Shown here: piece by piece, positions 1 to 7,025 of the stretch
How positions within the stretch are numbered: position 1 is the first letter of the stretch
Layout: every line of letters begins with the position of its first letter
DNA from: Collinsella aerofaciens
Lineage (GTDB): Bacteria; Actinomycetota; Coriobacteriia; Coriobacteriales; Coriobacteriaceae
Assembly (NCBI GenBank): GCA_030841765.1
Contig: JAUUSS010000011.1
Coordinates: 1-35,863, forward strand
Reading direction: 5' to 3'
DNA: 35,863 nt
The notes under the pieces: model-generated
What the model was told of the DNA's origin: nothing
What the model saw: the letters and a program-made list of their open reading frames with translations, nothing else
Database searches by the model: none
Position numbers and translations under genes: made by a program

Positions 1-271
1 CAATCCCGTCCTCTAAAATAACGATGCCAGCGTCCACTAATAGTTTAATCAGCTCAATAAATGGCTTCATTTCAGTTTGCGCCACAGACTCTCCAAGATA
101 CAGAAGCCTCACTAGTCCTCGATATTCTTGGTTTACTTTACCCGATGCAAATAAGTGCTCAACAACATAAAACCTATCCCCCGCCACGGATATGCCCTCG
201 AGTAAATCTGTTAAGCCAACCCTATCAAATTCTTTTGACAATTGACTGTATTGGTCCATTTTGTCGTCCAT
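1..271 (-). CDS. Partial CDS, N-terminal 90 residues; winged-helix-like, possibly a SAM methyltransferase
   Basis: An open frame begins with ATG at 271 and runs without a stop off the left edge, so only the N-terminus is visible. A GGAAGCGGG stretch precedes the ATG, and the start lies 14 bases after the stop of the upstream membrane-protein gene, so it looks like the next gene of the same minus-strand operon. The visible part is mostly helical, with LVRLLYLGESVAQTEMKPFI followed by LIKLLVDAGIVILEDG. That pattern resembles the winged-helix N-terminus that precedes the catalytic domain in some class I SAM-dependent methyltransferases. This is only a fold-level impression, because the catalytic motifs would lie outside the window. 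If correct, it would be a further tailoring enzyme of the peptide locus. I am fairly sure it is coding and unsure of its function. Confidence 0.6.
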   Translation of the reverse strand, partial: MDDKMDQYSQLSKEFDRVGLTDLLEGISVAGDRFYVVEHLFASGKVNQEYRGLVRLLYLGESVAQTEMKPFIELIKLLVDAGIVILEDGI

Positions 272-285
272 CCCGCTTCCGCTGG

Positions 286-606
286 CTATCGTCTCATAAA
301 CACAAACCTAACTAGCCGCACGAACGACAAAGAAGCCAAGCTGAAAAGAAGTAGAACCAAAGCTTCAAAAACACTGGTATTCCAATCGCGTACCCAGCCC
401 TCTACCGCCAACAAAAAAAACAGCAGCCCCATCCATAACGTCACAGAAGAAATCAACTTTGCGTAAGGGCGTATATCAATCCCGCTCTCCCTTTTTGTGA
501 CATCATATCCAGCAATTGAGCAGAGCCATCTTCCTCTTCTGTATTGGATTGAAAGGATAATCAGGGCAATCGAAGTCATCAAGCAGACAGCATCCCCTGT
601 TTCCAT
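286..606 (-). CDS. Small membrane protein, three predicted TM segments (DUF3784-like)
   Basis: This 106-residue protein has hydrophobic stretches near residues 6-20, 50-67 and 80-100, with positively charged ends. A central segment containing CSIAGYDVTKRE resembles the membrane-adjacent AGYN motif of DUF3784-type small membrane proteins. AAAGGAAG lies four bases before the ATG at 606. The gene sits between the candidate peptide precursor and the truncated gene at the window edge, all on one strand. In this position it could act in immunity or export, but the sequence does not show a transporter fold. The A+T-rich codon use matches the rest of the operon and not the genes right of 4.1 kb. Confidence 0.65.
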   Translation of the reverse strand: METGDAVCLMTSIALIILSIQYRRGRWLCSIAGYDVTKRESGIDIRPYAKLISSVTLWMGLLFFLLAVEGWVRDWNTSVFEALVLLLFSLASLSFVRLVRFVFMRR

Positions 607-667
607 AGAACTTCCTTTGCTTTCCGTCCTAGTTTCGCATTCACAATCGAATCAAACCAAGTGTGAA

Positions 668-868
668 TTACTCGATAGCAACCGCCTTCGTATAAACCAT
701 AGCCGCTGCAGCAGCATTAACGACTGCGCCGTAGTTAACACCAACTACGTTGTCATAAACTGCAACTGCCCAAACTGCAGCCGGGAATATAGCAACTCCC
801 ACCGCTGGCTCCGGATCTTGACTGCCACCATTTAAGTTAACTGGACCAACCCGCGGATCAAAATCCAT
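668..868 (-). CDS. Candidate RiPP precursor peptide, Ala/Val/aromatic-rich
   Basis: This 66-residue ORF has a good ribosome site (AGAAGG, six bases before the ATG at 868) and lies 38 bases downstream of a PqqD-domain gene in a radical SAM operon. The first 24 residues are polar and Pro/Gly-rich, with NLNGGSQDPEP, and could be a leader. Residues 25-66 are almost entirely Ala and Val with spaced aromatics (F28, W33, Y38, Y46, Y59) and three Asn (N40, N45, N51). There is no cysteine, one serine and one threonine, which argues against lanthipeptide, sactipeptide or thiazole chemistry. Radical-mediated C-C crosslinks at aromatics or epimerisation of hydrophobic residues would fit. The precursor role is inferred from size, composition and neighbours. 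A small secreted or membrane peptide is the alternative. Confidence 0.6.
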   Translation of the reverse strand: MDFDPRVGPVNLNGGSQDPEPAVGVAIFPAAVWAVAVYDNVVGVNYGAVVNAAAAAMVYTKAVAIE

Positions 869-906
869 TTTTTACCTTCTTTCTAACTTGGCAATAGTCT
901 CCAAAA

Positions 907-1707
907 CTACAGATCAATCTGCAATTCTCTAATCTCCATATCACCTTCCATTAACTCATTAGGTATCACTCCCTTCAAGAGAGTGGGCGGCAAAAGACAC
1001 CGGTCTGTTTCGCTCACCGAATAGATCAGGTAATTCAGATCTCGCATTCCATCACTTTTCAAATCCTCTTGAGTCGTTTCGCTCTTAAAAACAAGCTCGA
1101 AGACCGACATGTAGTCACGAATTCCCTGCCATTGCTGCAAGTTTGGAATTACGCCAAATATTGAATATAGGAAGTAGGCATCTTCAACAATCGTTCTTAC
1201 AAAAGCAATTTGCGTCATACACTCTTGCTGGTTGTCCTGAAGCTCCAATACGACTGATGATGAGCCGAAGTTATCCGAGATGTCATTGACCGTTTGAACT
1301 ATAGACCCATCAACAATCGGAGACAGATACGAACATCTCAGTGAAGCGGCTTTCGCGTAGTAGGGAATATACATGATATTGTTACGCTGATACAGAAACC
1401 TAGGTGCAAGATCGTCTAAATCGCCCTCGAGAAATAAGCCTGTTTTCCATATTTTCAAAATTGTATTTAGAACTTTATCGGCAACGATTGACCTATCGCT
1501 GCCGGACAACTTCTTATTGGCGCAAATTTCGTTAGCGATATCTTTAATGCACCGCTCTCCATCTATCAAATTAACGATAGCGAGCGCATCTTCATTGAGA
1601 CGAATATAGTAGCTGTTCGCGGTCAAAACGCTACCGGTCTGAGTGTGCCTTACGCGTACGGCATACCGCATTCTCGGAACAGCACCCAGCATCTCTCTTT
1701 TCTTCAT
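907..1707 (-). CDS. PqqD-domain (RiPP recognition element) protein, 266 aa
   Basis: The N-terminal third carries a PqqD-like pattern: a strand-rich segment to residue 35, then LNEDALAIVNLIDGERCIKD and IANEICANKK, the hydrophobic/dG/helix spacing typical of PqqD domains that bind RiPP leader peptides. Stand-alone PqqD proteins are about 90 residues, so the remaining 170 residues form an extra domain that I do not recognise. Its distal part is rich in Leu/Ile and acidic residues. The ATG at 1707 has AAGGAAAT directly upstream and follows the preceding stop by six bases, so translation is probably coupled. The likely role is to deliver the candidate precursor at 668-868 to the radical SAM enzyme encoded two genes upstream. 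The domain call is moderately sure; the partner assignment is inference. Confidence 0.7.
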   Translation of the reverse strand: MKKREMLGAVPRMRYAVRVRHTQTGSVLTANSYYIRLNEDALAIVNLIDGERCIKDIANEICANKKLSGSDRSIVADKVLNTILKIWKTGLFLEGDLDDLAPRFLYQRNNIMYIPYYAKAASLRCSYLSPIVDGSIVQTVNDISDNFGSSSVVLELQDNQQECMTQIAFVRTIVEDAYFLYSIFGVIPNLQQWQGIRDYMSVFELVFKSETTQEDLKSDGMRDLNYLIYSVSETDRCLLPPTLLKGVIPNELMEGDMEIRELQIDL

Positions 1708-1713
1708 ATTTCC

Positions 1714-2196
1714 TTACCCTACCTCTAGGAAATAGTAATTCATGCTTCCGTTCGCAAGTTCTACCGCCACCGACCATTTAAACCCAAACTGCTCGAGCCC
1801 AGATTCGCAGCCATCCTTAGTGATAGCGGCTACTCGACATGGCGTTTCCGAACCTTCCCAGCGCAACTCCGCAATTTGAATCCCCCTTTCCAATATAAAT
1901 AAAACCAAACTGCTGGACCTGCCTCTTAGTGCAGCGCCCTTAGCCGTAATCAGCATTCCGCAAGGTTCGATGGAATCAGCCCTGATCAGGCAAACCTGAT
2001 AACGCCCATCAAATAGAGTCTGCCTAATCAGACGTCCTCTCATCTTTCCATTTTGTATAGTTGAGAATGGGTCAAGCACGACATATTGATCCATGCTTTC
2101 ATTGGCTCTATAAACAAAAGACAAAACCTCTTTGCAGTCGCTCTCTTTAGCCCTAACTGCTTTTACGCAACTTACCCCCGTGCACACGTGCAGCAT
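1714..2196 (-). CDS. Hypothetical protein of RiPP operon, weakly GNAT-like
   Basis: This ORF of up to 160 residues overlaps the end of the radical SAM gene by 44 bases. The ATG at 2196 abuts a GGAGG with no spacer, so the in-frame GTG at 2187, nine bases downstream of the GGAGG, is a more likely start and would give 157 residues. The N-terminal VKAVRAKESDCKEVLSFVY looks like the first strand and helix of a GNAT acyltransferase. The C-terminal GLEQFGFKWSVAVELANGS resembles the closing GF motif and strand of that fold. The central acetyl-CoA loop (R/Q-x-x-G-x-G/A) is not clear, so it may be a degenerate family member. Its place between the radical SAM and PqqD genes suggests a role in peptide tailoring or self-protection, which is inference. 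Confidence 0.6.
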   Translation of the reverse strand: MLHVCTGVSCVKAVRAKESDCKEVLSFVYRANESMDQYVVLDPFSTIQNGKMRGRLIRQTLFDGRYQVCLIRADSIEPCGMLITAKGAALRGRSSSLVLFILERGIQIAELRWEGSETPCRVAAITKDGCESGLEQFGFKWSVAVELANGSMNYYFLEVG

Positions 2197-3160
2197 CCTC
2201 CAATTCTTGAGATATATCTATGTTCCTTTCTTTGAAAAGAACAGGAAGCCCCTGTTGGGTACTTGTGAAGTCCGAAAGCTCCTCTATACGAGCTAGGCAC
2301 TTCTCGACAATTGGGTGCCGTAACGCATATCTATCTATTTCGAGATCAATATAGTCCCGCAGAGTATTTCGATTTAGATTCCAAATGGTAATCGGCAGGT
2401 AAGGAGACACCGAGAGCTCCCCATACGCATTGACGCATATTTGCGGAATTCTCCCTGTCTCCCTATACATATACAAATGATCTACGGGGTCACCCCAGGT
2501 AATCTGCATTTGAGAAACAGCGTTGCGCGCGCTCAAATATGCAGCAAGCGCATCATTTTGCTCGGGCGTTAGGCACAGATCCTTATAATTCAGCTCACCT
2601 CGTCCGAGCGGCATCAAAGGCTGTGCTCTAAAATCACTTACACCTTCTTTTTCACAAAAACTTATTATTGAAGGGTATTCCTTTATATTCCTAGCATGGG
2701 GGAGAGAAGCAACTGCGACCCTTATTCCGTGTCTTCGTGCAATCTTAATCGCATCCAGTACTCGATGGAGCTTACCGTTACTCAACCTCACATGGTCATA
2801 AGACGCATCTGAAAGCCCATCGAGGCTAAACTGCACTAAATCCAGTCCATCTCTTTTTAGGGCGTCAGCAATTTCTTCTGTCCAAAGAATGCCATTGCTG
2901 ACCATTGACACGAGAGTGCCTTGATTAAGCTCCTTAACTAACCTCACGGCGCGACGAATCAAATCAAACCTAAGAATGGGCTCTCCGCCACAAATGCAAA
3001 TCGACGAAAGATCAGTCAAGGCAAGCTGTCGAAAAACGCTGATCAGTTCGTCATCATTCATTTCCTCATAGGCACATTCCCCGCCGAAATCAAAACAATG
3101 CCGACATCGCAAATTGCATCGATAGGTCACATCAACTGAGGCCGAGCTAAGATAATTCAT
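2153..3160 (-). CDS. Radical SAM enzyme, probable RiPP maturase
   Basis: This 335-residue protein has the CxxxCxxC cluster motif (C15, C19, C22) in TYRCNLRCRHC, which binds the [4Fe-4S] cluster that cleaves SAM, and the SAM-contacting GGEP motif (CICGGEPIL). SMVSNG and FSLDG follow in the expected order for the core barrel. After the core comes PQICVNAYGELSVSPYLPI and then TIWNLN. This resembles the opening of a SPASM/twitch domain, but the usual extra cysteine series is missing; apart from one Cys in VEKCLARIE, no auxiliary-cluster set is visible. The ATG at 3160 is favoured over TTG at 3166 because AGAGAG lies about ten bases upstream of it. It is the first gene of the minus-strand operon. 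The substrate is inferred to be the peptide at 668-868. Confidence 0.85.
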   Translation of the reverse strand: MNYLSSASVDVTYRCNLRCRHCFDFGGECAYEEMNDDELISVFRQLALTDLSSICICGGEPILRFDLIRRAVRLVKELNQGTLVSMVSNGILWTEEIADALKRDGLDLVQFSLDGLSDASYDHVRLSNGKLHRVLDAIKIARRHGIRVAVASLPHARNIKEYPSIISFCEKEGVSDFRAQPLMPLGRGELNYKDLCLTPEQNDALAAYLSARNAVSQMQITWGDPVDHLYMYRETGRIPQICVNAYGELSVSPYLPITIWNLNRNTLRDYIDLEIDRYALRHPIVEKCLARIEELSDFTSTQQGLPVLFKERNIDISQELEDAARVHGGKLRKSS

Positions 3161-3511
3161 ATACAATCCGCTCTCTTTCGTGCTTACGAAATACTTAATT
3201 GCAATTATGGACCTAGCAATTCTCGTTTATTTCTAATTATCTGTAATGAGTATGTAATGGATTCAAAAGCTGTAAGTTTGAGTCCTACATATTAAAGACA
3301 TTGGCGGCTTCCTCGGACCTAAAGTGGATGGCAGATTCCCCAATCATGAAAACCGTTATATAAGCCCACATTAAAACTCAATTTGATGTTTTTATTATAG
3401 GACAATCTTTCGCCTCATCTTTGTCTGTTTAAAGAAAAAGGACGATATGAAAGAAATAGGATAATTTGTACCCTTTGGCTTGCTCTTTTGCAAACGTATT
3501 CCCAATACGTT
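3161..3511. other. A+T-rich intergenic region upstream of the RiPP operon
   Basis: No supported gene is visible in this stretch of about 350 bases. It is clearly richer in A+T than the genes to the right. The minus-strand promoter of the radical SAM operon should lie in the part nearest 3160. TTGAAT and GATAAT hexamers occur there on the minus strand near 3265 and 3242, but 19 bases apart, so I do not call a promoter. A short perfect inverted repeat lies at the right end. Confidence 0.5.
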
Positions 3512-3512
3512 T
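3492..3512. repeat. 9-bp perfect inverted repeat with CCC loop
   Basis: The arms AAACGTATT and AATACGTTT pair perfectly around a three-base CCC loop. The hairpin is A+T-rich and marks the boundary between the low-G+C stretch and the IS30-like relic. It could be an operator or a weak terminator. Nothing in the sequence decides between them. Confidence 0.4.
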
Positions 3513-4010
3513 TAAGCATGCGGCACTCGCCTTAAGGTCGAAATATAAACGGGGCGAGGCCGGACTACGTCACATACCGCAGGACGGGAGCACAGATCAG
3601 ATTCACCTATCATGAATTCATCTGCGCGATAAAACTGCGCATGCAAATTTACCGCACTATGAACTACATCGTGCGGGACATGAAGGTGTCGACGACCCGC
3701 TAGCTTCACCCGCTTGAAAACACCCGCAAGCGACGGCAGCGTGAAAAGCAATTGGCCTCCGGCGAAACCTCTGCGGAGTTTTCGATCTCCGTATTTGTCG
3801 AACTGCCAGTTCTGCCACGCCGCCACTTCCTGCCCGCCGAGATCGTTCCTCAAGCCGCACAGCAGCCCGCCTTCTAAGACCTCAGAGTTCGCCATCGAAG
3901 GCGACCTGCCCAGACTCCTCACAATCGGCTTGCATGAGGCCCCGCGCTCCAACATCCTCTGGACCGTGTCCCTCTCGTACCTGGTGAGCGAGCCCGCCGT
4001 TGGCCCTCGG
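3512..4010 (-). pseudogene. Probable degenerate IS30-type transposase N-terminal relic
   Basis: On the minus strand the frame from about 4010 reads SLTRYERDTVQRMLERGASC, then KPIVRSLGRSPSMANSEV. This matches the helix-turn-helix N-terminus of IS30-family transposases, where the norm is ...L..G.s...IA..LGRSPSTv..Ev. After that the frame stays open to 3512, but the zinc-ribbon and DDE catalytic blocks of a full-length transposase are not recognisable. The match degrades, as expected for a decayed or frameshifted copy. A plus-strand frame through the same region that continues into the flavodoxin gene is an antisense shadow. The relic lies exactly between the A+T-rich peptide operon and the G+C-rich core. 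Confidence is limited because only the HTH part is convincing. Confidence 0.4.
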
Positions 4011-4130
4011 ATGAAGCTACCGATCGAGACGGGGCGTATGATGGGCGGTCGCTGGAATCGCGCCCCACGCCATCTGCCCTCTCGTGCGATAATCCTCTGC
4101 AGAAGTCACCGAAAGCAGAGGGAGTTTGTG

Positions 4131-4754
4131 ATGAAGGTTCTTTTGATCAATGGCAGCCCCAAGGCAAACGGCAACACTGCCCGCGCACTCACCGAGGTCG
4201 CAGAGCAACTTGATGCCGAAGGCATTGATACCGAGGTGTTTCAGCTGGGCACCAAGCCCATTCGCGACTGCATTGGCTGTGGTCGGTGCGGCAAGCTCGA
4301 TTGCCGCTGCACCTTTGACGACGACGTGGTCAACGAGCTCATTGCCGCCGCCGAGCAGGCAGACGGCTTTGTCTTTGGCTCGCCCGTCTATTACGCGCAC
4401 CCCAGCGGCCGCATCCTCTCGGCCCTCGACCGCGCGTTTTATGCTGGCAGCAAGGCCTTTGCGCACAAGCCGGGCGCCTCTGTCGCCGTTGCCCGCCGCG
4501 GCGGCATGTCGACCACGTTCGATGTACTCAACAAGTACTTCACCATCAACCAGATGCCCGTGGTTGCTTCCACGTACTGGAACAACGTGTTTGGTGCCAT
4601 GCCGGGCGAGGCCGCCCAGGACGCCGAGGGCCTGGCCACCATGCGCAACATCGGCAAGAACATGGCCTGGCTCCTGCATTGTATCGAGGCAGGACAGGCC
4701 GCCGGCATCGAAGCCCCCGAAGCCGATCGCGAGCGCACCAACTTCATCAGGTAG
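4131..4754 (+). CDS. Flavodoxin-fold NAD(P)H-dependent oxidoreductase
   Basis: This 207-residue protein starts with KVLLINGSPKANGNTARAL, the phosphate-binding loop of flavodoxin-fold FMN reductases. A CIGCGRCG stretch near residue 48 and SPVYYAHPSGRILSALDR are typical of the iron-sulfur-flavoprotein-like/NADPH-dependent FMN reductase family. The likely role is flavin-dependent reduction of quinones, nitro compounds or other small acceptors in the cytoplasm; the substrate cannot be read from sequence. The ATG at 4131 is preferred because AGAGGGAG lies just upstream and the glycine loop starts at once. A longer in-frame extension to 3714 runs antisense to the transposase relic and is not plausible. 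The next gene begins 17 bases downstream, so the two are probably co-transcribed. Confidence 0.88.
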   Translation: MKVLLINGSPKANGNTARALTEVAEQLDAEGIDTEVFQLGTKPIRDCIGCGRCGKLDCRCTFDDDVVNELIAAAEQADGFVFGSPVYYAHPSGRILSALDRAFYAGSKAFAHKPGASVAVARRGGMSTTFDVLNKYFTINQMPVVASTYWNNVFGAMPGEAAQDAEGLATMRNIGKNMAWLLHCIEAGQAAGIEAPEADRERTNFIR

Positions 4755-4771
4755 AACGGCGGAACAAATAC

Positions 4772-5113
4772 ATGAGCGTGCAGATTTTTGGCACCAAAAA
4801 GTCCTTCGATACCAAGAAGGCCCAGCGCTATTTTAAGGAGCGCCGCATTAAGGTGCAGTTTATCGACCTTAAGGAAAAGGAGATGAGCAAGGGCGAGCTC
4901 ACGAGCGTGATGCAGGCGGTCGGCAGCATCGACAAGCTGCTCAACCCCAAGGCCAAGGACGAGGAGACGCTCGCGCTCATCCAGCACCTCACCCCTAGCC
5001 AGCGCTTCGACAAGCTACTCGAGAATCAGCAGGTCTTGGCCGAGCCCATCGTACGCAACGGCAAAAAAGCCACCGTCGGTTATTGCCCCGATGTATGGGG
5101 AGCCTGGGAGTAG
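4772..5113 (+). CDS. ArsC/Spx-fold protein lacking the catalytic cysteine
   Basis: The 113 residues fit the ArsC/YffB family: IFGTKKSFDTKKAQRYFKER at the N-terminus, LKEKEMSKGEL, and near the end LAEPIVRNGKKATVGYCPDV, which corresponds to the family block P.v..g....vGy. Canonical arsenate reductases have a Cys at the position of the Lys/Ser in TKKSFDT; here there is none. The only Cys, near the C-terminus (GYCPDV), is not at the active-site position. The protein is therefore unlikely to reduce arsenate by the ArsC mechanism. It may be a regulatory or structural member of the fold. ATG 4772 follows a GGCGGAACAAATAC stretch, 17 bases after the flavodoxin-fold gene. Confidence 0.85.
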   Translation: MSVQIFGTKKSFDTKKAQRYFKERRIKVQFIDLKEKEMSKGELTSVMQAVGSIDKLLNPKAKDEETLALIQHLTPSQRFDKLLENQQVLAEPIVRNGKKATVGYCPDVWGAWE

Positions 5114-5199
5114 CCTGTGTTATTTGCCAGCGCGTGGGTATAAGAGCGAGCGTTTGGCATAAGATTCAACTGTAAGCCATGCCTAACAAAGGAGGGCAC

Positions 5200-6330
5200 A
5201 TGCCCAACAGACCCGTGAAGATCATCATGCTTACCGGCTACCTCGGTGCCGGCAAGACCACGCTGCTCAACCACATCCTCGCTAACGACGGCGGCATCCG
5301 CGCCGCCGTGATCGTCAACGATATCGGCGAGATCAATGTGGACGCCAGCCTTATCGCCGACGGCGGCCTTTCCGAGACCGACGACCTCATCCCGCTCACC
5401 AACGGCTGCATCTGCTGCACGCTTTCGGACGACCTCGCCAACCAGCTGCAGGGTATCGCCGATTCGGGCAACTTCGACTACATCATCATCGAGGCCTCGG
5501 GCATCTGCGAGCCTATCCCCATCGCCTACACCATCTCGAGCTTCTGCGACGAGGCCAAGGTGGGCGGCGAGCCCAAGCTCGCACTCGACAACATCGTTGC
5601 CGTGGTCGACTGCGCCCGTATGTACGACGAATTCAACGGCGGCCGCGACCTGCTGGCCGAGGATATCGACGAGGACGACATCGAGAGTCTGCTGATCCAG
5701 CAGATTGAGTTCTGCTCCACACTCATCCTCAACAAGACCGATACCGTCACGCCCGAGCAGATCGCCGAGCTCAAGGCCATCGTGCGCAGCCTGCAGAAGG
5801 ACGCCGTGATCGTCGAGGCCAAAAACGGCGAGGTCCCCATGGAGGAGCTGCTCGACACCGACCGTTTCGACTTTATGCGCGCCTACAACTCCGCCGCCTG
5901 GATCGAGGCCATGGAGCATCCCGAGGAGCACGACGACCCCGAGGTGCTCGAGTACGACATCGAGACCTTTGTTTACTCGCGCCGCAAGCCGTTTGACCTG
6001 CAGAAGTTCACCAATTTTGTTGAGCAGGAGTGGCCCGACGAGGTCATTCGCGTCAAGGGTCCGCTGTGGCAGACCGGCAATCCGGACATGTGTTACATGT
6101 TTGAGCAGGCCGGCCACCAGATGCGCCTGATGGAGAACGGCCTGTTCGTTGACTCGGCGCCCGAGGGCGAGAAGCAGAAGATCATCGACGAGAACCCCGA
6201 GATCATGCAGATTTGGGACGACGAGACGGGCGACCGCATGACGAGCCTGTGCATCATCGGCCGTCACATGGACAAGGATGCGCTCATCGCCTCCCTCGAT
6301 GCCTGCCTGACCGACTGGCGCCGCGCCTAG
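5200..6330 (+). CDS. CobW/COG0523-type GTP-binding metallochaperone
   Basis: This 376-residue protein has a P-loop GYLGAGKTT (residues 13-21), the metal-binding CxCC motif in NGCICCTL (Cys70, Cys72, Cys73), NKTD near residue 178 for guanine specificity, and a C-terminal CobW_C-like region (DIETFVYSRRKPFDLQKF). COG0523 GTPases deliver zinc, cobalt or other metals to client enzymes using GTP. The client is not evident here. There is no His-rich metal loop. ATG 5200 is chosen because AAAGGAGGG lies directly before it, whereas the in-frame ATG at 5179 lacks a ribosome site. A strong terminator follows at 6370, so this gene ends its transcription unit. Confidence 0.9.
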   Translation: MPNRPVKIIMLTGYLGAGKTTLLNHILANDGGIRAAVIVNDIGEINVDASLIADGGLSETDDLIPLTNGCICCTLSDDLANQLQGIADSGNFDYIIIEASGICEPIPIAYTISSFCDEAKVGGEPKLALDNIVAVVDCARMYDEFNGGRDLLAEDIDEDDIESLLIQQIEFCSTLILNKTDTVTPEQIAELKAIVRSLQKDAVIVEAKNGEVPMEELLDTDRFDFMRAYNSAAWIEAMEHPEEHDDPEVLEYDIETFVYSRRKPFDLQKFTNFVEQEWPDEVIRVKGPLWQTGNPDMCYMFEQAGHQMRLMENGLFVDSAPEGEKQKIIDENPEIMQIWDDETGDRMTSLCIIGRHMDKDALIASLDACLTDWRRA

Positions 6331-6369
6331 GTTTATCCAAGCGGGCATTTTTCTGTCTACGTAACCGCC

Positions 6370-6405
6370 AAACCACCACGAAGGTTAACTTCGTGGTGGT
6401 TTTTC
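6370..6405 (+). terminator. Intrinsic terminator after the CobW-type gene
   Basis: A 13-bp perfect stem (AACCACCACGAAG pairing with CTTCGTGGTGGTT) around a GTTAA loop is followed by a run of T. It lies 40 bases after the CobW-type stop and just before the trmL ribosome site, so it separates the two transcription units. Confidence 0.85.
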
Positions 6406-6425
6406 GTTCTGAGCCAAGGAGATTC

Positions 6426-7025
6426 ATGTTCAACATTGTGCTGTATGCGCCCGAGATTCCGGCCAATACGGGCAATATCGGCCGCACCTGCGTGGTCACC
6501 GGCGCCCGCCTGCATCTGGTGGAGCCGCTGGGGTTTTCGCTCGACGACAAGACGGTGCGTCGCGCCGGTCTGGGCTACTGGCAAAACTTGGACGTGACGA
6601 CCTATGCCAACTGGGAGGATTTCCTTGCGCGCAACGGCCTCTCCCCTGCCGACGAACGCCTGCATCTGCTGACCAAAAAGGCACGCCGCACCTATGCGCA
6701 GAGCACCTACCGCGACGGCGACTACTTGGTCTTTGGCAGCGAGAGCTCGGGCATTCCCGAGCCGCTGCTCGCCGCGGCGCCCGAGCGCTGCGAGCGCATC
6801 CCTATGCTGCGCGATTGCGACTCGCTCGATAACGCCGAGGCCTGGGAAGCCCACGAGGAATCGCTCGGGCATACCGAGGACGGCCACGAAGCCATCCTTC
6901 GGCAGGACATCTGCGGCAACTTCGTCAATCCGGACGACTACCGCATCAGCGCACTCAACCTCTCCAACAGCGCCGCCATCGTCCTCTACGAAGCCCTGCG
7001 CCAAACAGGCTTTCCGGGAATGTGA
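6426..7025 (+). CDS. trmL: tRNA (cytidine(34)-2'-O)-methyltransferase
   Basis: A SPOUT-family enzyme that methylates the ribose of the wobble base in certain leucine tRNAs. The 199 residues show PEIPANTGNIGRTC at the N-terminus, LVFGSESSGIPEPLL (SAM-binding knot) and SALNLSNSAAIVLYEALRQ, the diagnostic C-terminal block. Typical TrmL proteins are about 155-160 residues. Here about 40 acidic, His-containing residues are inserted between the IPM strand and the NLSN block, and the insertion keeps frame. ATG 6426 has AAGGAG five bases upstream and lies after a strong terminator, so the gene needs its own promoter. The last codon (Met) and the stop lie inside a palindromic repeat. Confidence 0.92.
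   Translation: MFNIVLYAPEIPANTGNIGRTCVVTGARLHLVEPLGFSLDDKTVRRAGLGYWQNLDVTTYANWEDFLARNGLSPADERLHLLTKKARRTYAQSTYRDGDYLVFGSESSGIPEPLLAAAPERCERIPMLRDCDSLDNAEAWEAHEESLGHTEDGHEAILRQDICGNFVNPDDYRISALNLSNSAAIVLYEALRQTGFPGM

Noticed and set aside
3714..4130. N-terminal extension of the flavodoxin-fold protein
   Set aside because: The extension lies antisense to the transposase relic, while a good ribosome site and the canonical N-terminus begin at 4131.
5080..6348. 422-codon open frame antisense to the CobW-type gene
   Set aside because: It mirrors a well-supported GTPase, has low-complexity Val/Leu/Asp/Gly composition typical of G+C-rich antisense frames and shows no family motifs.
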